Notes: generated by a model from the sequence alone, not told the origin. DNA of 64,000 bases from Microbacterium sp. JZ31 (GCF_016805985.1 NZ_CP017661.1:372001-436000), one strand, 5' to 3'; positions 28,244 through 37,977 are shown, counted from the stretch's first letter. Translations and numbers: made by a program.

Positions 28244-29949
28244 CAGAGCCCCAGGTGCCTCAGGCCGCCGCGCCGGCGCTCGCGGACGGCGGCTCGTCGT
28301 CCCTCGCGGACGGCGACTGGCACCGCCTGCACCCGCTCACGCCGCTGTTCCAGGGCGGACTCGTGCTGATCGTGATCGCCGGCATCGTGCTGTCGAACTT
28401 CCGCGATCACGCCGTGTTCTGGGTCGTGTCGATCTTCGCTCCGCACGAGGCCGACGAGCTCGACGGCGGCGAGGGCGAGTTCCTCGGCTTCCTGTTCGAG
28501 AACAACCTGATCCTGCTCGGGCTGGGCGTCCTGCTCGCGGCGATCCTGGTGCTGATCGGCGTCTTCTGGGTCGTGTGGCGCTTCCACCAGTTCCGCATCA
28601 CCGGCGTCGACGTCGAGGTGCGCAAGGGCATGGTGTTCCGCTCGCACCGCCGCGCGCCGCTCGACCGCGTGCAGAGCGTCAATCTGACGCGGCCGTTCCC
28701 TGCGCGACTCATCGGCATGGCGAAGCTCGAGGTGGTGGGTGCGGGCACCGACGCGAACGTGCCGCTGGAGTACCTGTCGACAGACCGCGCCGAGCAGGTG
28801 CGCGCCGACATCCTGCGACTCGCCTCCGGCGCCCGCGCCGCCCGCCAGGCGGCGCGCGATGCCGCCTCGGGCGTGCAGACCGGCGTGCGCGGACGACTGG
28901 TCGACGCTCTGAACAACGGCGTCACCGGGATGATCGAGGGCGTCGACAACGCCGACGTCGCGCCCGAAAGCGTCGTGAAGATCCCGGCGGGCCGGCTCGT
29001 CGCGGCGCAGCTGCTGAACGGTGCGCTGTGGATCCTGCTGTTCGCCGCGATCTGGCTGACGAGCGTGCTCGTGCCGCTGCTGATCGCCGACACCGGATCC
29101 GAGCGCGTCGTGATCTCGCTGGGCGTCGGCCTCGGCACGGGCATCCCGATGGCGTTCGCCGCCGTGGCGATCACGTGGTCGCAGATCTCGAAGTCGCTGC
29201 GCTACGCCATCGCGCCCACGCCGGACGGCGTGCGCGTGACGTTCGGCCTGTTCACGACGGTGACCGAGACGCTGCCGCCCGGCCGGATCTTCGCGGTCGA
29301 GGTCTCGCAGTCGCTGCTGTGGCGCCCGTTCGGCTGGTGGACGGTCAAGATCAACCGGATGAGCGGCAAGAGCGCCGTCGAGCAGCAGTCGGGAAGCGGG
29401 CAGCAGTTCAACACCGTGCTGCCCGTCGGCACGCGCGCCGACGTCGAGCGCGTGCTGTCGCTCATCCTGCCGGTCGTGCCGGACGCCGACGCGCCGCTGC
29501 TGTGGGACCACGGTCTGCTGGGACCGGTCGCGGAGCAGGCCGATCCGTACCGGACGATCCCGCGGCGCGCCTGGTGGCGCCGGCCGGTGTCGTGGAAGCG
29601 GCACGGCTTCGCGCTGACGACGTACGCGCTCGTGCTGCGTCGCGGTGTCGTGTGGCGCAAGCTCGCGCTGTTCCCGCTAGCGCGACTGCAGGGCGTCTCG
29701 ATCCAGCAGGGCCCGATCGACCGGTGGCAGCGCGTGGCGAGCGCGCAGGTGCACACCGTGCTGGGCCCGGTGTCCGGGCATGTCGTCGGGCTCGAGCGCG
29801 ACGCCGTGATCGGCCTGCTCGAGGACACCAGCCGCGGCGCGGTCGCGGCGGCGGCGGCCGACCAGTCGCACCGCTGGCTGCAGCATCTGCCCGTTCCGTC
29901 CGCCGTTCCCGCCACCCCGACCGCGGCCGAACCGGGGCCCGTGGCATGA
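28240..29949 (+). CDS. Large bPH2 (YdbT-like) membrane protein
   Basis: 569 residues from GTG. It carries three bPH2 domains: ~125-190 (VEVRKGMVFRSHRRAPLDRV), ~320-410 (VTFGLFTTVTETLPPGRI) and ~460-530 (LVLRRGVVWRKLALFPLARL), separated by pairs of membrane helices. It overlaps both neighbours by 4 bp. The function is unknown in the family; YdbT proteins have been linked to resistance phenotypes in Bacillus-type hosts. Confidence 0.85.
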   Translation: MTEPQVPQAAAPALADGGSSSLADGDWHRLHPLTPLFQGGLVLIVIAGIVLSNFRDHAVFWVVSIFAPHEADELDGGEGEFLGFLFENNLILLGLGVLLAAILVLIGVFWVVWRFHQFRITGVDVEVRKGMVFRSHRRAPLDRVQSVNLTRPFPARLIGMAKLEVVGAGTDANVPLEYLSTDRAEQVRADILRLASGARAARQAARDAASGVQTGVRGRLVDALNNGVTGMIEGVDNADVAPESVVKIPAGRLVAAQLLNGALWILLFAAIWLTSVLVPLLIADTGSERVVISLGVGLGTGIPMAFAAVAITWSQISKSLRYAIAPTPDGVRVTFGLFTTVTETLPPGRIFAVEVSQSLLWRPFGWWTVKINRMSGKSAVEQQSGSGQQFNTVLPVGTRADVERVLSLILPVVPDADAPLLWDHGLLGPVAEQADPYRTIPRRAWWRRPVSWKRHGFALTTYALVLRRGVVWRKLALFPLARLQGVSIQQGPIDRWQRVASAQVHTVLGPVSGHVVGLERDAVIGLLEDTSRGAVAAAAADQSHRWLQHLPVPSAVPATPTAAEPGPVA

Positions 29950-30647
29950 GGCGCGACGGCCGGCTGGGTGTCGGCATCATCGGCGCCGGTCGCGTCGGTC
30001 CCGTGGTCGGGGCGGCGCTCGCCGGAGCAGGCCACGCGCTGACGGGCATCACGAGCGGATCGGACGACGAGCGCGTCGAGGCGATCCTGCCCGGCGTGCC
30101 CGTGCTCGACGCGCTCGAGGTGGTGCGGCGCAGCGAGCTCGTCGTGATCGCGGTGCCGCACGCCGAGCTGCCGGGGCTCGTGGCGGGCCTCGCCGAGCTG
30201 GGCGCATGGCAGGTGGGCCAGCTCGTGCTGCACACAGACGCGGCGTACGGCATCGACGTGCTGCAGCCGGCGGCCGAGCGCGGCGCGATCCCGCTCGCCG
30301 TGCACCCGGCGATCGCCTTCACCGGGACGAGCATCGACCTGCGGCAGCTCGCCGCGTCGTACGCGGCCGTGACCGCGCCGGCCGCCGTCCTGCCGATCGC
30401 GCAGGCCCTGGCGGTCGAGCTGGGGTGCGAGCCGATCGTCGTCGCCGAGCAGGATCGCGCCGCCTATGCGGAGGCGATCGCGACGGCGTCCGAGTTCTCG
30501 CGGCAGATCGTGCACCAGGCCACCGGCATCCTGCGCGGCATCGGCGTGGAGAACCCCGGCGGGTACCTGTCGGCGCTCGTGCGCTCGACCGTGGATCACG
30601 CGCTCGCGGAGGCGTCTCCCACGGTGATCCTGCCCCCGGAGGAGTGA
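29946..30647 (+). CDS. DUF2520/Rossmann-like NAD(P)-binding protein
   Basis: 233 residues. The N-terminal Rossmann motif GVGIIGAGRVGPVVGAALA is followed by a segment with HPAIAFTG, and the C-terminal half (EAIATASEFSRQIVHQATG) matches the DUF2520 dimerisation domain, giving a ketopantoate-reductase-like overall shape. In several Actinobacteria it precedes panC; here lysS follows directly. It may have a redox role near pantothenate synthesis, unproven. Confidence 0.82.
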   Translation: MRRDGRLGVGIIGAGRVGPVVGAALAGAGHALTGITSGSDDERVEAILPGVPVLDALEVVRRSELVVIAVPHAELPGLVAGLAELGAWQVGQLVLHTDAAYGIDVLQPAAERGAIPLAVHPAIAFTGTSIDLRQLAASYAAVTAPAAVLPIAQALAVELGCEPIVVAEQDRAAYAEAIATASEFSRQIVHQATGILRGIGVENPGGYLSALVRSTVDHALAEASPTVILPPEE

Positions 30648-30683
30648 GCCGGGGCCCGGACCGGGCTCTCGGGCAGGCCCCCA

Positions 30684-30689
30684 TAGACT
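30684..30689 (+). promoter_or_regulatory. Leaderless -10 of lysS (TAGACT)
   Basis: TAGACT followed by seven bases and ATG 30697; no Shine-Dalgarno sequence. Confidence 0.6.
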
Positions 30690-30696
30690 TGAGACC

Positions 30697-32217
30697 ATGC
30701 CTGAAACGCCTGCCGAGAACGCGCCCGAACTGACCGAAGAGGACATCTTCGAGCAGAAGGCCGTGCGTCTGGCGAAGCGCGAGCGGCTGATCGCCGAGCG
30801 CGAGAGCGCGGCGGGCGGGGCGTACCCCGTGACCGTCCCCGTGACGCACACGATCCCGGCGCTGCGCGCGCAGTACGGTGAGCTCGAGGCCGGCGCCGAG
30901 ACCGGTGAGACTGCCGCGGTGGCGGGCCGGATCGTCTTCAGCCGCAACACGGGCAAGCTCTGCTTCGCGACCCTGCAGGCCGGGGACGGATCGCGCATCC
31001 AGGCCATGGTGTCGCTCGCGAACGTGGGTGACGAGTCGCTCCAGCGCTGGAAGGAGCTCGTCGACCTCGGCGACCACGTCGCGGTGACGGGCGAGATCAT
31101 CTCCAGCCGCCGCGGCGAGCTGTCGATCATGGTGTCGGCATGGGAGATCGCGGCCAAGGCCGTCCTGCCGCTGCCCAACATGTACAGCGAGCTGAGCGAG
31201 GAGAGCCGCGTCCGCAGCCGCTTCCTCGACCTGATCGTGCGCGACACGGCCCGCACCACCGTGCGCGCCCGCGCGACCGTGAACGCGAGCCTGCGCGCCA
31301 CATTCGCCGGCCACGACTTCGTCGAGGTCGAGACGCCCATGCTGCAGGTGCAGCCCGGTGGCGCGACCGCGCGCCCCTTCACCACGCACTCCAACGCGTT
31401 CGACACCGAGCTGTACCTGCGCATCGCGCCCGAGCTGTACCTGAAGCGCGCCGTCGTGGGCGGCATCGACCGCGTGTTCGAGATCAACCGCAACTTCCGC
31501 AACGAGGGCGCCGACTCGACGCACAGCCCCGAGTTCGCGATGCTCGAGGCCTACCAGGCCTACAGCGACTACAACGGCATCGCCGATCTCACGCAGGAGC
31601 TGATCCAGAACGCGGCGATCGCGGTCGCCGGATCCACGACCGTCACATGGGCGGACGGCACCGAGTTCGACCTGGGCGGCGAGTGGGATCGCGTGTCGAT
31701 GTACCCGTCGCTGTCGGAGGCCGCGGGCGTCGAGATCACGCCCGACACGGGCCTGGACGAGCTGCTGGCCCTCGCCGAGCAGAACGGCGTCGAGGTGCCG
31801 AAGCACGCGACCCACGGCAAGCTCGTCGAGGAGCTGTGGGAGCACTTCGTCAAGCAGCACCTCACGCGCCCGACCTTCGTGATGGACTTCCCCGTCGACA
31901 CGAGCCCCCTCGTGCGCGAGCACCGCTCGATCCCGGGCGTCGTGGAGAAGTGGGACCTGTACGTGCGCGGCTTCGAGCTCGCCACGGGATACTCCGAGCT
32001 CGTCGACCCCGTCATCCAGCGCGAGCGCTTCGTCGAGCAGGCGAAGCTCGCGGCGCGCGGCGACGACGAGGCGATGCGGATCGACGAGGAGTTCCTCCGC
32101 GCGCTCGAGCACGGCATGCCCCCGACGGGCGGCATGGGCATGGGCATCGACCGCCTGCTGATGGCGATCACGGGTCTGGGCATCCGCGAGACGATCCTCT
32201 TCCCGCTGGTCAAGTAG
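30697..32217 (+). CDS. lysS: Lysyl-tRNA synthetase, class II
   Basis: 506 residues. It charges tRNA-Lys. The OB-fold anticodon-binding domain spans ~65-170; the class II core follows with motif 1 (DFVEVETPMLQ), motif 2 (FEINRNFRNEGADSTHSPEF) and motif 3 (GGMGMGIDRLLMAI) near the C-terminus. Length is standard. It is followed by a convergent DUF4192 gene. Confidence 0.97.
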   Translation: MPETPAENAPELTEEDIFEQKAVRLAKRERLIAERESAAGGAYPVTVPVTHTIPALRAQYGELEAGAETGETAAVAGRIVFSRNTGKLCFATLQAGDGSRIQAMVSLANVGDESLQRWKELVDLGDHVAVTGEIISSRRGELSIMVSAWEIAAKAVLPLPNMYSELSEESRVRSRFLDLIVRDTARTTVRARATVNASLRATFAGHDFVEVETPMLQVQPGGATARPFTTHSNAFDTELYLRIAPELYLKRAVVGGIDRVFEINRNFRNEGADSTHSPEFAMLEAYQAYSDYNGIADLTQELIQNAAIAVAGSTTVTWADGTEFDLGGEWDRVSMYPSLSEAAGVEITPDTGLDELLALAEQNGVEVPKHATHGKLVEELWEHFVKQHLTRPTFVMDFPVDTSPLVREHRSIPGVVEKWDLYVRGFELATGYSELVDPVIQRERFVEQAKLAARGDDEAMRIDEEFLRALEHGMPPTGGMGMGIDRLLMAITGLGIRETILFPLVK

Positions 32218-32260
32218 GTCACAGCCCCGCCTCATCCGAGGTCACCGCCGCGCCGCGTCG

Positions 32261-33391
32261 TCACCCGCGCCGCGCCCGGCGGCGGCACTCGGCGCGGTTC
32301 GCGGGAGGAGGGCCGGGGACCGGTCGCTCGTAGGCCCACGCCGGCAGGTGCTGGTGGCGGACCATCGTCGCGACGATGTCGGCCAGACCGTGCGCCGGGT
32401 TGATCTCCTGCGCGAGGCGGACGTAGTGCGCGGCGTGCGTGGACGACCCGAGCGCCCACGAAAGCCAGGCGGCCGAGGCCAGAGCGCCCGTGCGGAGCCG
32501 TCGCGGAGCGACAGCGGCGACCTTCCTCGCCACCTCCAGCGCCCGGCGCAGGCGCGCGGCGTCGGGGCGTGCCCCCTCGCCCGCCAGCCGCAGCGGCCCG
32601 TCGAAGTCCCACGCCTCGCCGGCGGCCCACGCGATGTTGAAGCGCTGGATCTCGCGCCCCTCCGCCAGATCGCCGCTCCACTGGCTGAGGGCGACGTCGC
32701 GGATCGCCGGCCGATCGAGCGCCATCACGAGGAGTGCGAGGGTGTCCGCCGCGAGCTCGGCGTGCACCGCGACCACATCCTCGAATGCGGCGGTCAGCGT
32801 CGGATCCGACAGCCGGAGCGTCGCCCTCTCGCGGATCGCCCGCGCCACCGCCTCGCGCTCGTCGTCCTCCGTCGCGGGCAGCTCGAGACCCGCACCCTGA
32901 TCGGCCAGCGGCGCCCCGTCACCGAGGTCGACGTCCTCCGGGCGGATCTCATCGAGCGGGCTGCCCGCATACGGGCCGTCGGGCTCCAGATAGGAGCCCC
33001 AGCCGTCCGACGCGACGCACAGCGCCTCGACGACGGCGTAGTCGCTCGCCCGCGCGCATCCCAGCAGCGCGTCCACGAACGCGGACCGGGCGATCCGGCC
33101 GCGCTCGTCGCGGTAGGCGTCGTCGGTGTAGACGACGACCGCGATCCGGTTCGCGTGACGCACGCGCGCGAACGAGCCGAGGAAGCCGGCCGCGAGCGCT
33201 CCGACGTCGGCCGCGTCCGCGGGCGGCAGGTCGATGCGCATCCCGCCGAGCGTGCGCCGGTCGGCGAACGGGATCATCACCACGCTGTCGCGCGGCCGGC
33301 AGCCGACGAGGTGCGGGACGAGGGAGAGGAACTCGGCGTTGTCGCCGGCGCGGATGACGGCGGGCTCGGAAGCGGGAGTCGGGACGGTCAT
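32261..33391 (-). CDS. DUF4192 protein
   Basis: 376 residues. Features typical of the family are the N-terminal FLSLVPHLVGCRPRDSVVMI, a central VVVYTDD and a C-terminal alpha-helical part with SWALGSSTHAAHYVRLA. It is cytoplasmic, with no known activity; the family is confined to Actinobacteria. ATG 33391 was chosen because the longer frame upstream reads into low-complexity non-coding sequence. It is convergent with lysS. Confidence 0.85.
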   Translation of the reverse strand: MTVPTPASEPAVIRAGDNAEFLSLVPHLVGCRPRDSVVMIPFADRRTLGGMRIDLPPADAADVGALAAGFLGSFARVRHANRIAVVVYTDDAYRDERGRIARSAFVDALLGCARASDYAVVEALCVASDGWGSYLEPDGPYAGSPLDEIRPEDVDLGDGAPLADQGAGLELPATEDDEREAVARAIRERATLRLSDPTLTAAFEDVVAVHAELAADTLALLVMALDRPAIRDVALSQWSGDLAEGREIQRFNIAWAAGEAWDFDGPLRLAGEGARPDAARLRRALEVARKVAAVAPRRLRTGALASAAWLSWALGSSTHAAHYVRLAQEINPAHGLADIVATMVRHQHLPAWAYERPVPGPPPANRAECRRRARRG

Positions 33392-33501
33392 GCGCACGAG
33401 CTTGGGCCCCGACCCGTGACCCGCGGGAGGGGGGTGGAAGGACTTCGCGGCGAGAAGAGGCGGTGGACGAGCGTGCCGGACGTCCTCACAGCCCGGCGAC
33501 G

Positions 33502-33507
33502 TACCAT
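33502..33507 (+). promoter_or_regulatory. Leaderless -10 (TACCAT)
   Basis: TACCAT lies six bases before GTG 33514, which supports this short gene being real. Confidence 0.55.
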
Positions 33508-33513
33508 TGACGT

Positions 33514-33699
33514 GTGGACGAGTACTGGCTGGCAGTGGTGTGGTCGCTCCTGCCGACCGTGGCGATCTGCGTGATCTTCTGGTGGGTGCTGCGCAGCATC
33601 CTTCGGTTCGACCGCACCGAGCGCCGCGCCTACGCGCGCATCGAGGCCGAGGAGCGCGCCAAGCGCGGTCTGCCGCCGCGCGAGACCACCGCCGACTGA
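33514..33699 (+). CDS. Small single-helix membrane protein
   Basis: 61 residues. One N-terminal transmembrane helix (~6-28) is followed by a charged cytoplasmic tail (RRAYARIEAEERAKRG). Small proteins of this shape are frequent in Microbacteriaceae, but I know no function. A leaderless promoter precedes the GTG. It lies 60 bp before cls. Confidence 0.7.
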   Translation: MDEYWLAVVWSLLPTVAICVIFWWVLRSILRFDRTERRAYARIEAEERAKRGLPPRETTAD

Positions 33700-33730
33700 C
33701 CCCCGTCGCAGCGGTGTCTCCGGGCACCGC

Positions 33731-33736
33731 TACGCT
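33731..33736 (+). promoter_or_regulatory. -10 of cls (TACGCT)
   Basis: TACGCT is followed by a short leader containing a GAGAGGGGG ribosome-binding site and ATG 33760. Confidence 0.5.
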
Positions 33737-33759
33737 GGTGCAGGGCGAGAGGGGGCCGG

Positions 33760-35220
33760 ATGGAGGTGTTCCGGGACCCGTCGTGGTACCTGATCGTCGT
33801 CACGATCGTCGACACGGCGATCCGCGTGCTCGCCGTCGTCATCGTGCCGCGCAACCGGCGTCCCACAGCGGGCATGGCGTGGCTCCTGGCGATCTTCTTC
33901 CTGCCCGTCCCGGGTCTGCTGCTGTTCCTGCTGATCGGCAACCCGCGCCTGCCACGCCACCGCCGCCGCAGCCAGGAGCAGATCAACCAGTACATCCGTG
34001 AGGCCCGCGAGTATCTCGAGCGGGGGAGCCTGCGCCCCAACGAGCCGGCGTGGTTCACATCGCTCGTGCGCATGAACCGCGAGCTCGGCGCCATGCCGCT
34101 CACGGGCGACAACGGCGCGCGCCTCATTCGCGACTACGACGAGAGCCTCGCCGAGATGGCCGCGGCCATCCGCGGAGCGCGCGAGTACGTGCACGTGGAG
34201 TTCTACATCTTCAAGTCGGACCGCACGACGGACGTGTTCTTCCGCGCGCTCGAGGAAGTCCGCGAACGCGGCATCCCCGTGCGCGTGCTGCTCGACCACT
34301 GGGCGAACCTCTCCAAGCCGTACCACCGCCGCACGCTCAAGCGTCTCGACGCGATGGGTGCCGAATGGCGGTTCGCGCTGCCGGTGCAGCCACTGCGCGG
34401 CAAGTGGCAGCGCCCCGACCTCCGCAACCACCGCAAGATCCTCGTCGTGGACGGCGACGTGGCCTTCGTCGGGTCTCAGAACGTCACGGATGCGAGCTAC
34501 AACCTCCGGGCGAACATCCGCCGCGGGCTGCGGTGGGTCGACCTCATGGTGCGGCTGGACGGCCCGATCGTGTCGAGCGTGAACGCGGTGTTCCTCTCCG
34601 ACTGGTTCAGCGAAGGCGCCGAACTGCCGGAGGGCATCGACCTCAAGCAGATGGCGGCGGGAAGCGGCGACCTGGACTGCCAGATCGTGCCCTCGGGGCC
34701 GGGCTTCGAGGTCGAGAACAACCTGCGCCTGTTCCTCGGCCTGCTGTACGCCGCGCAGCGCAAGATCATCATGATCAGCCCCTACTTCGTCCCCGACGAG
34801 GCGCTGCTGCTCGCCATCACGGCGGCCACCAAGCGCGGCCTGCAGGTCGAGCTGTTCGTGTCGGAGGAGGGCGATCAGGCCGTCGTCTACCACGCGCAGC
34901 GCAGCTACTACGAGGCGCTCCTGCGCGCCGGCGTGCGGATCTGGCTCTATCCGAAGCCGTTCATCCTGCACACCAAGGGCCTCACGATCGACGACGAGGT
35001 CGCGGTGATCGGATCGAGCAACATGGACATGCGCTCGTTCGGTCTGAACCTCGAGATCTCGCTGCTCGTGCGCGGCGAGGAGTTCGTGCAGCAGATGCGC
35101 GACGTCGAGGCCGAGTACCGCGACCTGAGCCGCGAGCTCACGCTCGAGGAGTGGCTTCAGCAGCCGCTGCGCTCGACCGTGCTCGACAACCTCGCTCGCC
35201 TCACGAGCTCTTTGCAGTAG
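33760..35220 (+). CDS. cls: Cardiolipin synthase (PLD family)
   Basis: 486 residues. It makes cardiolipin from phosphatidylglycerol at the membrane. Two N-terminal helices (~5-60) are followed by two HKD motifs: HRKILVVDGD (~225) and HTKGLTIDDE (~404), each followed by the conserved GSQN / GSSNMD. Length and layout are standard for bacterial Cls. Its 3' end overlaps the convergent lipid kinase gene by 20 bp. Confidence 0.95.
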   Translation: MEVFRDPSWYLIVVTIVDTAIRVLAVVIVPRNRRPTAGMAWLLAIFFLPVPGLLLFLLIGNPRLPRHRRRSQEQINQYIREAREYLERGSLRPNEPAWFTSLVRMNRELGAMPLTGDNGARLIRDYDESLAEMAAAIRGAREYVHVEFYIFKSDRTTDVFFRALEEVRERGIPVRVLLDHWANLSKPYHRRTLKRLDAMGAEWRFALPVQPLRGKWQRPDLRNHRKILVVDGDVAFVGSQNVTDASYNLRANIRRGLRWVDLMVRLDGPIVSSVNAVFLSDWFSEGAELPEGIDLKQMAAGSGDLDCQIVPSGPGFEVENNLRLFLGLLYAAQRKIIMISPYFVPDEALLLAITAATKRGLQVELFVSEEGDQAVVYHAQRSYYEALLRAGVRIWLYPKPFILHTKGLTIDDEVAVIGSSNMDMRSFGLNLEISLLVRGEEFVQQMRDVEAEYRDLSRELTLEEWLQQPLRSTVLDNLARLTSSLQ

Positions 35221-36325
35221 CCTCGCCGGTCGCCGCCTGGACATCGGCCTTGGGCTGCTTGGCGCGCACGTCGTGACCCTTGGGAACGCCCACGAGCAGG
35301 TTGCCCTTCTCGATGCGGCACGAGATGCGCGTGGCCTCGCCGAACTCGTCGCCGTCGAGCTGCACCTCCTGCGGCATGGGCGTCGCCGCCTCGGCGGCGA
35401 TGCCGCGCAGGTACCGCACGGACGCGTCGCGGCCGCGGCGCTCCAGCACCGCGCGACCCGCGCGCGTGCGGCGCAGCACCGAGTTGTCCCACCACACCTT
35501 GCGCCACACGCCGAGCCAGCCGAACGGACCCGACGGCTGCATGATCGCGACGTCGAGCTCGCCGTCCAGCACGGAGCCGTCGGGGATCAGCGAGATGCCC
35601 CCGGGCAGCTCGCCGCAGTTGGCGAACAGGATGCTCTGCACCTTCGCGGTGCGCAGGCGCGCCGATGTGGGGATCGCCTGCGTCTGACCGCGGCGGATCG
35701 GGTTCTTCACGACCTCGTACGTGATGCGGAACGGCTCGGCGTTCGCCAGCGAGCGGGCCGCGCCGTCGACATACGCCACCCAGCCGACCGACTTCTTCAG
35801 CTCGGGCTTGGTGTTCGCGATCATCGCGGCGTCGAGTCCCATGCCGGCCATCACGACGAACGCGTGCTCCTCGACGTGGCCGTCGGGGCGGCGGAGGGAC
35901 GCCACGCAGATGTCCACCTCCACCGTGTCGCCCTCGAACGCGCCGGCGACGGCCAGCTCCTGGCCGTCGAGCGGAAGGCGCAGGTTGCGGGCGAGCAGGT
36001 TCCCCGTGCCGCTGGGCACGATCGTGAGGGGAACACCGGATCCACGCATCGCCTCCGAGACGGCACGCACGGTGCCGTCGCCCCCGGCGACGAGCACCGC
36101 ATCCACGCCCTCTTCGAGCGCGTCTCGCGTCGTCGCCTGTCCCGGATCCTCCACCGAGGTCTCGAGCAGCAGCGGCGGTGCCCAACCGGCCTCCGACGAG
36201 TGCTGCTCGACGAGCGCGCAGAGGGTCGGACCGTCGACCTTGATCGGGTTGAAGACGAGTGCTGCGCGCTTCGACGAGCCCGATGATGGCTCGGGGCGGG
36301 TCGTGTCCGGCTCCTGAGACGTCAT
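35201..36325 (-). CDS. Diacylglycerol/lipid kinase (DgkB/YegS type)
   Basis: 374 residues. The nucleotide-binding motif VLVAGGDGTVRAV (~80) and PSGTGNLLARNL (~103) define the DAGK catalytic family; a C-terminal domain with EVQLDGDEFG carries the second conserved acidic motif. It phosphorylates diacylglycerol or a related lipid, fitting its position beside cls. ATG 36325 follows TATGCT (36332-36337, minus strand) by six bases, a leaderless start. The Lys/Ala-rich C-terminal tail is the part overlapping cls. Confidence 0.9.
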   Translation of the reverse strand: MTSQEPDTTRPEPSSGSSKRAALVFNPIKVDGPTLCALVEQHSSEAGWAPPLLLETSVEDPGQATTRDALEEGVDAVLVAGGDGTVRAVSEAMRGSGVPLTIVPSGTGNLLARNLRLPLDGQELAVAGAFEGDTVEVDICVASLRRPDGHVEEHAFVVMAGMGLDAAMIANTKPELKKSVGWVAYVDGAARSLANAEPFRITYEVVKNPIRRGQTQAIPTSARLRTAKVQSILFANCGELPGGISLIPDGSVLDGELDVAIMQPSGPFGWLGVWRKVWWDNSVLRRTRAGRAVLERRGRDASVRYLRGIAAEAATPMPQEVQLDGDEFGEATRISCRIEKGNLLVGVPKGHDVRAKQPKADVQAATGEATAKSS

Positions 36326-36495
36326 GGCGCCAGCATAGGCCGTCGAGCAGGCTGCCCTCGCCTGTCCATTATCCGGCTGGCCCGAACCGTTCCGTACGTG
36401 CTCCCCATCCGGTTATGCGTCATGATCAGCATGACGAACATCCCCGGACGTGCACGGGACCCCCGGCTCGCGCACCCTCTCAGCCTTGGAGCACC

Positions 36496-37923
36496 ATGTC
36501 GACGAAGATCGGCTTCCGTCCGCTTGCCCTCGCCTGCGCCGCAGCGCTGATCGCCATGGGAGCCGGCGCCACCCCGGCCATGGCCCACGCCGCCGAGTCG
36601 CCTGCCGCGCCGCTCGGCGTGGTCGCGCCGAGCGCACCCTCCCCCGTCGCACAGCAGACGGACCCGTTGCCTGCTGCAGAGATCCCGGCGACCGCGGGGC
36701 AGGTCGTCGTCTCCGGCGCGGCCAAGGTCGGCTCCACCCTGACCGCCCAGGCGAGCGCCTGGGCCGAGGGCGCCGCCCTGTCTTATCAGTGGCTGCGCGA
36801 CGGCACGGTCATCCCGGGTGCGACGTCCGACACGTACACCGTGGTGGCGCCGGACCTCGGCCGGAGGCTGTCGGTGCGCGTCATGGGCGCGCCGGCCGGC
36901 GAGGAGCCGGTGACCGTGACCTCGACCGATGTCGTCGTCGCCGCAGGCACGCTCGTCGCAGCCACCCCCGCGATCTCGGGTTCCGTGCGCGTGGGATCCA
37001 CTGTGAAGGCCGCCACAGGCACCTGGACCCGTGGCACGACGTTCTCGTACCAGTGGTACGTCAACGGCGCCGCGATCAAGGGCGCGACGAAGTCCTCGTA
37101 CGCGCTCCCCGCCGGCTACGCCGGTCGCGCGCTGACGGTGAAGGTCACGGGCTCGCTCTCGGGTTACACCGCGGTCTCAAAGGTCTCCGCAGGCAAGAGC
37201 ATCGCGGCGGGAACGCTCTCGGGGGCGACGCCGACGATCAGCGACACGACGCCGAAGGTGGGCCAGCGGATCTCGGCGCTGCCCGGTTCGTGGACGAGCG
37301 GCGTCACCCGTAAGTACCAGTGGTACGCGAACGGCGTGGCGATCAAGGGCGCGACGAGCCACGTCCTGACGGTCCCGGCCGGCGCGAAGGGCCGCGTGCT
37401 GACGGTGAAGGTGACGGGCAGCAAGAGCGGCTACGCGACGCTGGCGAAGACCTCGCGGGACACCGCCAAGGTCGCGCCGGGCACGCTCTCCGGCTCCACG
37501 CCGCGCATCTCGGGCACGGTCAAGGTCGGCTCGAAGGTGACCGCGGTGCCGGGCACGTGGTCCTCCGGCGTCACGCGGAAGTACCAGTGGTACGCGAACG
37601 GCGCGGCGCTCAGGGGCGCGACCAGCCACATCCTGCGGATCCCGTCCTCGGCGGCGGGCAAGACGCTCACCGTCAAGGTCACGGGGACCAAGGCCGGCTA
37701 CAGCACGCTCGTGAAGACGAGCGCGGGCAAGGCCGTGCCGCGTCCCGCGGCGCCGCGGCCCGCGACGCCCGCGTGGACTCCGAGAGGCGACCTCGACTGC
37801 GGCGACTTCTCGAGCTGGACGGCGGCGCAGAGCGAGTTCGACCGCGCGATGCGCGCGGGCTACGGCGACTATCACCGCCTGGACGCGGACAACGACGGCG
37901 TCGCGTGCGAGTCGCTGCGCTGA
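36496..37923 (+). CDS. Secreted protein with four Ig-like repeats and a C-terminal excalibur domain
   Basis: 475 residues. A Sec signal peptide (LALACAAALIAMGAGATPAMA, first ~33 residues; cleavage after AHA likely) precedes four ~85-residue repeats, each with a YQW(Y/L)..G..I.GAT core and ending in LTVKVTG. Repeats 3 and 4 are most alike. The last 45 residues are an excalibur calcium-binding domain (LDCGDFSS, DADNDGVACE). It is probably cell-surface or secreted and binds calcium; no enzyme domain is seen. GGAGCACC precedes the ATG. Confidence 0.85.
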   Translation: MSTKIGFRPLALACAAALIAMGAGATPAMAHAAESPAAPLGVVAPSAPSPVAQQTDPLPAAEIPATAGQVVVSGAAKVGSTLTAQASAWAEGAALSYQWLRDGTVIPGATSDTYTVVAPDLGRRLSVRVMGAPAGEEPVTVTSTDVVVAAGTLVAATPAISGSVRVGSTVKAATGTWTRGTTFSYQWYVNGAAIKGATKSSYALPAGYAGRALTVKVTGSLSGYTAVSKVSAGKSIAAGTLSGATPTISDTTPKVGQRISALPGSWTSGVTRKYQWYANGVAIKGATSHVLTVPAGAKGRVLTVKVTGSKSGYATLAKTSRDTAKVAPGTLSGSTPRISGTVKVGSKVTAVPGTWSSGVTRKYQWYANGAALRGATSHILRIPSSAAGKTLTVKVTGTKAGYSTLVKTSAGKAVPRPAAPRPATPAWTPRGDLDCGDFSSWTAAQSEFDRAMRAGYGDYHRLDADNDGVACESLR

Positions 37924-37965
37924 TCGGCTGCTCGCGCCGCGGCTGACGCGGTCATCGGCTCGTCG

Positions 37966-37971
37966 TACGAT
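37966..37971 (+). promoter_or_regulatory. Leaderless -10 of davB (TACGAT)
   Basis: TACGAT-GAGCCG-ATG, a six-base gap to the start at 37978. Confidence 0.6.
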
Positions 37972-37977
37972 GAGCCG

